The position numbers were made by a program, and so were the translations under genes. This document shows, piece after piece, positions 59,160-64,000 of a stretch of 64,000 nucleotides of DNA. The notes under the pieces were generated by a model. It made no database searches. It saw only the letters and a list, made by a program, of their open reading frames with translations, and was not told the DNA's origin. The stretch lies in assembly GCA_963777285.1 (NCBI GenBank), contig CAVZPR010000001.1, positions 868,001-932,000 of the forward strand, given 5' to 3'. Origin of the DNA: JAFARE01 sp963777285 (GTDB lineage: Bacteria; Chloroflexota; Dormibacteria; Aeolococcales; Aeolococcaceae). Each line of letters starts with the position of its first letter. Within the stretch, counting starts at the first letter, position 1.

Positions 59160-60437
59160 TCACGTCATTCCCGGAAGCACCAGCTTCGTCCACGTGATGC
59201 CGCCGTCGTACGTGGCGTAGAGCTGTTGACTGCTGCCGCAGTCGGTCTTGCCCGTCAGGCAGAACGAGCTCGATGCGTACGCCCATCCGTCATCCGGATC
59301 GGCGAACGAGAAGTCGAGCGACGTGTTTCCGGGGTCGACGTCAGGCACCGGCGTCAGCCATCGCCAGGTGGCGCCCACGTCGTCGGTCTCGCGCAGACGT
59401 GGCTGCTGGAGGTCGCCACCGACGTCGCTGAGAAGCCAGTCGCGCGGCGACACGACATCGAACGTCGGCAGCCCGCCGGCGGGGATGGTCCGGACCAGCG
59501 ACCAGTCCGTGCCCTGATGCCCCGAGTACACGTAGACGACGGAGCGCGTGACGGCGCTCTGCTCGTACGCGATCGCGAGACCATGCTGGATCTCGTACGC
59601 GCTGTACGGATCGGTCGCGTCGCGCGGCGGGAGCGGCGGCGGTTTGCCGACGAACGTGGACGGGATCCAGTGAACGCCGCCATCCGACGTCACCCAGTAG
59701 GGCGCCGGCACGGGACGCGCGCCACCCGGCGTGTTCTCGAAGATGCTCGGCGACCCGCCGGCGACGACGCCATGCTGTGCGTCGATAAACGCCACCTGAC
59801 CACTCGTTGGCATCGACACCCGCCGCCAGGTCCGGCCACCATCCGATGAGCGCTCCAGCAGCATCCGCCCCCAGCCATCGGCCTTGGTGCCGACGTCGAT
59901 GTCCATGAACACCGTGTCGCCGACGGCATCGATGGTCGCGCCGCACAGGCAGTACTGCAGCGGGACCGTGACGCTGCCGCGCGCCTCCCAGTGCCGGCCG
60001 GCGTCGCCGGTGTGCAGCAGCGTGACGGTCGCCGCGTACGGCGCCGACGTGCTGCGCGCGATCGCCACCCACCCGTCGCGCGGATCTTGAAACGCGACGC
60101 CCTTGACGCCGTCCTCACTCTCCCCAGCGGCGATGCCCACATGGCTCGGCGTGATGTCGGACCAGTGCTGACCGCGGTCGGTGGTGATAAGCAGCGCGTG
60201 CGTCGTCAGCACCCAGCCTGCGGTGCTCGTCAGCAGATCGAAGTCGACGACGTGTGCGGCCGAGGCGAGCGCAGGCGAGGACGTCAAGGCTGATGCCGAG
60301 CGGCCCTGACTCGGACCGGTGGTGGCGACGGTCGCGCCCCCAGGGCGGATCGCCGCGCCGGAAGCGCCGAGCTGAGCAGCGAGCTGCGAGACTGACTGCC
60401 CGGACGATGACCATGCGGCTCCTCCTGGCTGGTGCAA
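59160..60437 (-). CDS. BNR/Ycf48-like beta-propeller protein
   Basis: 425 codons from TTG 60437. Repeated Asp-box units are visible: ITTDRGQHWSDI, HTGDAGRHWEAR, RSSDGGRTWRRV, VTSDGGVHWIPS, ETDDVGATWRWL, ATYDGGITWTKL, about six blades. This is the sialidase/Ycf48-type non-catalytic propeller. The annotated frame lacks a signal peptide, whereas ATG 60414 with a strong GGAGGAG site starts a different frame (MVIVRAVSLAARCSA) that looks like a lipoprotein-type start. A one-base error near the N-terminus is therefore possible. Probably extracytoplasmic. Confidence 0.65.
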   Translation of the reverse strand: MHQPGGAAWSSSGQSVSQLAAQLGASGAAIRPGGATVATTGPSQGRSASALTSSPALASAAHVVDFDLLTSTAGWVLTTHALLITTDRGQHWSDITPSHVGIAAGESEDGVKGVAFQDPRDGWVAIARSTSAPYAATVTLLHTGDAGRHWEARGSVTVPLQYCLCGATIDAVGDTVFMDIDVGTKADGWGRMLLERSSDGGRTWRRVSMPTSGQVAFIDAQHGVVAGGSPSIFENTPGGARPVPAPYWVTSDGGVHWIPSTFVGKPPPLPPRDATDPYSAYEIQHGLAIAYEQSAVTRSVVYVYSGHQGTDWSLVRTIPAGGLPTFDVVSPRDWLLSDVGGDLQQPRLRETDDVGATWRWLTPVPDVDPGNTSLDFSFADPDDGWAYASSSFCLTGKTDCGSSQQLYATYDGGITWTKLVLPGMT

Positions 60438-60569
60438 CGGTCGGCTGACGCTGTGGGTTATCTCTTCCGATTACGGGTCGCCGATGGTGCTCGCGGGCTC
60501 GTCGCCCGCGCGTGACGGAGCAGTTGTGCGTGCCACGTGTGTGCCGGCCGTCCCCTAGCGTTCCCCGCC

Positions 60570-62195
60570 GTGGCTAGGCGACGGACGTACGCGTGCGTGT
60601 CAGCTCTTGTCGTTTGCGGGGCCGGGCTCACCCTGCCTCTCGCCGCCGATGCCGCGGCTGTGACCTGGACCGGCGGCGGCGCTTCGGGCGTCTGGTCCGA
60701 CCCTGCCAACTGGGGCGGGACCCTTCCAGCGAACGGCGACGCGGTCTCCATTCCGAACCCGCCGGCATCCATGAACGACGATCTGACCCTCTCGTTGTCG
60801 TCGCTCAGCATCGCGGGCTCGACCACCCTGCACGGCAACCAGCTGGGCATCGGTTCCGATGGCTTCGCCATCAGTGGCACCAGCACGAGCGTGACGGTCA
60901 ACGACGCGCTCACGCTGAGCCAACCTTCCACGCCCTTCATGGTCGCGGCAAGCGGCGTCCTGACTGTGCGTGGCGTCATTTCCGGCCCGGGAGGGCTGCT
61001 CTCAGGCGGTGCCGGCGTCGCAAACCTCATGGCCGACAATGCGTACACCGGGGACACCACCGTGTCAGACGGGACACTGGAGATCGACGGGACTCAGCCC
61101 GGCAGCGCGGTCGTGGTTACCGGCGGTCGCCTGCAGGGCGGCGGCTCGGTGGGTCCGCTAACGGTCACCGACGATGGCGTCGTGGCGCCCATCCAGGCAG
61201 CGGCGCCACCGCCCGGTGATGCGCCGTGCCCCCGCGAACTGACCGTCGACGGGGACTTCGTGATGAGCCCGACGTCGACGCTCGAAGCCACCCTGAACAT
61301 GAACTGCGTCACCGGATCCAACTTCGACCAGAACAGCTATTCAAACGTGTTCGTCAACGGCAACGCAACCGTCGGTGGCCACTTCGTGATCGCGCCGGGC
61401 GCCTGGGGCCAGGCCGATGTCTGCGTGGTTTCTGCGTCCGGTTCGCTGTCTGGCACCTTTGCCGGCCTGCCCGACGAATCGGTGGTGCCCGTCATGGGCG
61501 ATTGGGGCGCGGGCGTGTGGACGTACAGCCATTACGTCCAAGATCCGCTTCCCAACTACGGATGCCAGGCGCACGCCGATCAGCTCGTATTTCCCTACTA
61601 CGTGACGATCACACACCTGACATCATCGGCGAACCCATCTGCGCAGGAGCAGCCGGTGACGCTCTCAGCAGCGCTGTCATACCCCACCGACTACTGCGCC
61701 CCATCGTGGTGCATCGGCTCACCATGGGGATCGGTGGACTTCTACGTCGACGGCACTCTGGAGGGGACCGCGCCGACGACATGGAAGGGCAACGATCTGT
61801 CAGTCGCGTCGTACACAGTCTCCGACCTGCCTGCCGGCAGCCACGACGTCCTCGCCGTTTTCCGCGGCAATTCGCCGTGGGAATGCTCTTCGTCGTCGGA
61901 CAGTGGTCTGGTATGCGGGCAGACGCCGACCTCCGCCGCGGTTCGTCTCCCAGCACGCGATACCGCGGCCGCCGGAGCGCATCAAGACTTGAGTTCCAGC
62001 GCGCACCTCGTGCAATCCGTGACGGCGGCTACCCATCGCAGCACAAACCCCTCGGTACCGAGCACAGGGCTCTGGAGTGGCGCGGGTGGCTTCAGCCTTG
62101 GTCTGGTGCTTTCGCTTGGAGGCATGGCGCTCGTGCTCGGCTCTGGGGAGGCACGACGCAGGCGGGCTGTCCAGCGGCTCAGCCGGCCACCTTGA
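60570..62195 (+). CDS. Secreted PATR-repeat protein with VPSTG sorting tail
   Basis: 541 residues from GTG 60570. Signal peptide about 7-34. TWTGGGASGVWSDPANWGG is the start seen in beta-helix autotransporter-type passengers; GPGGLLSGGAGVANLMADNA followed by YTGDTTVSDGTLEIDG is a PATR (passenger-associated) repeat. A later Ig-like domain (about 350-450, VDFYVDGTLEGTAPTTW) follows. The C-terminus has NPSVPSTG, a Gly/Leu transmembrane helix and GEARRRRAV, the layout of an LPXTG-like sortase signal. No beta-barrel is present, so this is not a true autotransporter. A TAGCGT box lies 8 bases before the start. Confidence 0.75.
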   Translation: MARRRTYACVSALVVCGAGLTLPLAADAAAVTWTGGGASGVWSDPANWGGTLPANGDAVSIPNPPASMNDDLTLSLSSLSIAGSTTLHGNQLGIGSDGFAISGTSTSVTVNDALTLSQPSTPFMVAASGVLTVRGVISGPGGLLSGGAGVANLMADNAYTGDTTVSDGTLEIDGTQPGSAVVVTGGRLQGGGSVGPLTVTDDGVVAPIQAAAPPPGDAPCPRELTVDGDFVMSPTSTLEATLNMNCVTGSNFDQNSYSNVFVNGNATVGGHFVIAPGAWGQADVCVVSASGSLSGTFAGLPDESVVPVMGDWGAGVWTYSHYVQDPLPNYGCQAHADQLVFPYYVTITHLTSSANPSAQEQPVTLSAALSYPTDYCAPSWCIGSPWGSVDFYVDGTLEGTAPTTWKGNDLSVASYTVSDLPAGSHDVLAVFRGNSPWECSSSSDSGLVCGQTPTSAAVRLPARDTAAAGAHQDLSSSAHLVQSVTAATHRSTNPSVPSTGLWSGAGGFSLGLVLSLGGMALVLGSGEARRRRAVQRLSRPP

Positions 62196-62604
62196 AGATG
62201 ATGGGTGGGGTGACGTCGCGAGGGCTGAAGGGAAAGTGGTCCGCGGCCACCCACTCGGCGTACATGGTGTAGGTCAGCCCCGGCTGCACGGGCAGGTCCT
62301 GGTGCAGCGTGTAGCTCATGTAGACGAGCTGGTTGTTGAAGTACAGGTGCACATGGCCGACCGTCGGCGAGATGTGCGTCGAGTACAAGCGCGTGACCGT
62401 ACCTCCGGTGATGCTCACGACGATGTGCACCGTCTTGCCGTGGATCACCTCGCCATTGGTGGGTGACAGCAGCCGAACCTTCACCGGCGACGACGGACGA
62501 ACCAGGGTCGCGGGCGTCAGCGTGGGCGTGGCGGTTGCCGCCGACGTTCCGCCGCAGGCGGCCACAAGACCGGTGGCGACCAGGGCGATGACGAGTCTGC
62601 GCAT
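62179..62604 (-). CDS. Lipoprotein of the copper-protein locus
   Basis: 141 residues: MRRLVIALVATGLVAACGG is a lipoprotein signal with lipobox VAAC. The mature part is beta-rich, containing HVHLYFNNQLVYMSYTLHQD with histidine and methionine residues that could bind copper. It overlaps the convergent PATR gene by 17 bases and lies 6 bases downstream of the CopD-like gene, so they are co-transcribed. The fold may be Ig-like; function inferred from context only. Confidence 0.6.
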   Translation of the reverse strand: MRRLVIALVATGLVAACGGTSAATATPTLTPATLVRPSSPVKVRLLSPTNGEVIHGKTVHIVVSITGGTVTRLYSTHISPTVGHVHLYFNNQLVYMSYTLHQDLPVQPGLTYTMYAEWVAADHFPFSPRDVTPPIIFKVAG

Positions 62605-62610
62605 GGCGTG

Positions 62611-64000
62611 CTAGCTCCCCGGAGTGATGGTGATGTAGGTGACGATCGATTGCCCGGATCTCGCCGTCGCCAGGATGTCGAAGCGTGTGCGCCCGGCCGG
62701 AACCGTGGCGTCGGCGACGAAGTGCCCGAGGTCGTCCAGTCGCCGGCTCGGCAGGATCGTCGGCGGCTGCGACGCCGTGGTCATCCCGATCGTCACCTGT
62801 GCGATGGACAGCTCGCGACCGTTCGAACCTACCAACGTCACATGGAACTCGTCGCGTCCCGGCTTGTTGGGATCGAGATAGACCTGCGCCTGCGTGCTCG
62901 CCGAGATCTGGATGGTATACACCGTCGGCAGGCCGCCGCCGAACTTGCTCACCAGCACGACCGGTGGCTTGGTGATGGTGCTCAGCTGCAGATGTACCTC
63001 GGTGGACTGCTCGCCGCTCTCGATGATCGCCGCTACCTCCCAGATCCCCGACAGCGAGAGATTGCCCCCACGCGCCTGAAACGACCCGTCCGGCTGCCGC
63101 TTGAGGATCAGTGTCGACGTCCCGAGTGCGGGCCGCAGCGGTTGCGTGAACTGCAGCACGACGCGGCTCGCGGCAACCTCGGCGCCGCTGTCGTAGCCGG
63201 TCACGCGAGCGTCGAAGGTGTTGAACCCTGCAGCCCCCGGCGTGACCGTCAGACGCACACGCACCGTGGTTGCGTAGTCGCTGCCGGTGACCACCAGATA
63301 TGCCGGTTGGGTCGCGCCCGCCGCCGCCGCTGCGTATTCCGCGGGCGGCGCCACGTTCACCATGGCGGCGGCGACCGTCAGCGCTCCGAGCGCGACCAGC
63401 ACCTCCGTGGTCACCACGCGACGCAGCCGTCGCAATGTGCCCGGCAGGCGCGGCAGGTTTCCGTAGCGGTTGAGCGCACCGAGCCCCGCGAGGATCACGA
63501 GCAGCCCGGATTTGAGCAGCACGAAGACGCCGAACGCCGTGGTCACGAGCGCTGCCCACGTCTGCACCTCGATGACGGCGCGGAACACCCCGGTGGCCGC
63601 GACCACGACGAGACCAACGCCTCGCCAGCGTCGACAGCCGCCGCACGGCGAATGCCTTGCCCTCGCTGGGACGACCGGCGACGCTCACCAGCAGTGCGAC
63701 CAGGCCGCCGATCCACACGCCCACGGCCGCGATGTGGAGCGACTGTGCCAGCTCGTTCAGCGCGGTGGGATTCTCGGCGGCAGCGTGGCTGTTGAGCACG
63801 TCGACGCCCATCTCGACCAGCGCCGCGGCCGCAGCGAGAATCGTGAGCAGCCTGACGCGGCGACCCCGCAACAGGGGCAGCGCCGCGCTCAGCAGCACGA
63901 TGACCGGGATGCCGCGCGCGATGAGCGACCGTCCCAGCGAGGAGCCCAAGAGCGCCGCCGGCGCAACCCCGGCTGAGGACACCTGCACGCCGACGACCCC
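62611..64000 (-). CDS. CopD-like copper-resistance membrane protein (frameshifted, 5' end beyond window)
   Basis: The frame enters from the right edge (residues such as QVSSAGVAPAALLGSSLGRS) with several transmembrane helices and ALNELAQSLHIAAVGVWIGG, the CopD signature with conserved histidine. At FAVRRLSTLA the frame breaks; SVGLVVVAATGVFRAVIEVQ continues in the next frame to the stop at 62611. Removing one base of the CC at 63620-63621 restores it. WAALVTTAFGVFVLLKSGLL followed by ALNRY is the CopD C-terminal helix pair. A long extracytoplasmic beta-rich domain (about 210 residues) ends the protein. It likely imports or handles copper with the lipoprotein encoded downstream; a CopC domain may lie upstream, outside the window. 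Confidence 0.75.

Noticed and set aside
61982..63988. Single 668-codon minus-strand frame across the copD locus and the PATR gene
   Set aside because: Only its first part (about 63620-64000) is real CopD sequence; beyond the frameshift it reads as noise over two other genes.

Overview
The window is GC-rich, densely coded bacterial chromosome with no rRNA, phage or IS element. It suggests a high-GC soil-type bacterium of the Actinobacteriota / Chloroflexota / Candidatus Dormibacterota kind; I cannot settle the phylum from sequence alone. Reasons: many GTG starts, many apparently leaderless genes (a TANNNT -10 box ending six to eight bases before the start codon), LPXTG-like surface proteins, Ig-like repeat proteins, and small genes typical of those groups.

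Layout. 1-5.5 kb: a truncated secreted Ig-repeat protein, a methyltransferase, a DoxX protein, a membrane-anchored M23 peptidase and a HhH-GPD DNA glycosylase. 5.5-16.9 kb: a surface-glycan cluster with a sulfotransferase-like protein, two multidomain glycosyltransferases, methyltransferases, an O-antigen-type ABC exporter (Wzm/Wzt with a C-terminal glycan-binding domain) and two GT2 enzymes. 17-31.5 kb: a divergent pair of GH5-like hydrolases, then a leftward operon of a PEVP-CTERM surface protein, an exosortase with an extra soluble domain, a membrane GT2 synthase carrying an N-terminal MshEN-like (c-di-GMP type) domain, and a GT-C-like membrane protein. Divergent from it lies a second surface protein with a PEAP-CTERM tail, followed by an IPT/TIG-Ig membrane-anchored protein. 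This is the most interesting system here: surface-protein sorting and exopolysaccharide synthesis in one operon, with candidate substrates on both sides.

31.5-43.7 kb: metG (frameshifted), a secreted protein with three lectin-like repeats, tRNA-Gly(TCC), a HIT protein, a methyltransferase/AraC divergent pair, an NTF2-like protein bracketed by a repeated hairpin, cupin proteins, and an unusual LuxR-HTH/transmembrane/NHL-propeller regulator. 43.7-47.9 kb: three toxin-antitoxin modules (Doc-type, PIN with RHH-like antitoxin, PIN with AbrB antitoxin) among small metabolic genes. 47.9-50.8 kb: a DHA2 MFS exporter divergent from a TetR regulator fused to an OmdA-like domain, with tandem operators in the exporter promoter. 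50.8-57.5 kb: a frameshifted DinB-like gene and a propeller / glycoside hydrolase / propeller cassette. 57.5-64 kb: a methyltransferase, a MerR regulator with its operator, a BNR propeller protein, a PATR-repeat protein with a VPSTG-type sorting tail, and a CopD-like copper protein running off the window.

A striking quality signal: six genes (metG, DinB-like, two propellers, the LamG-GH gene, copD) are each broken by what looks like one extra base, four of them within 5 kb. A seventh may explain the TetR-OmdA fusion. Assembly error is the simplest explanation, but it should be checked before these genes are called pseudogenes.
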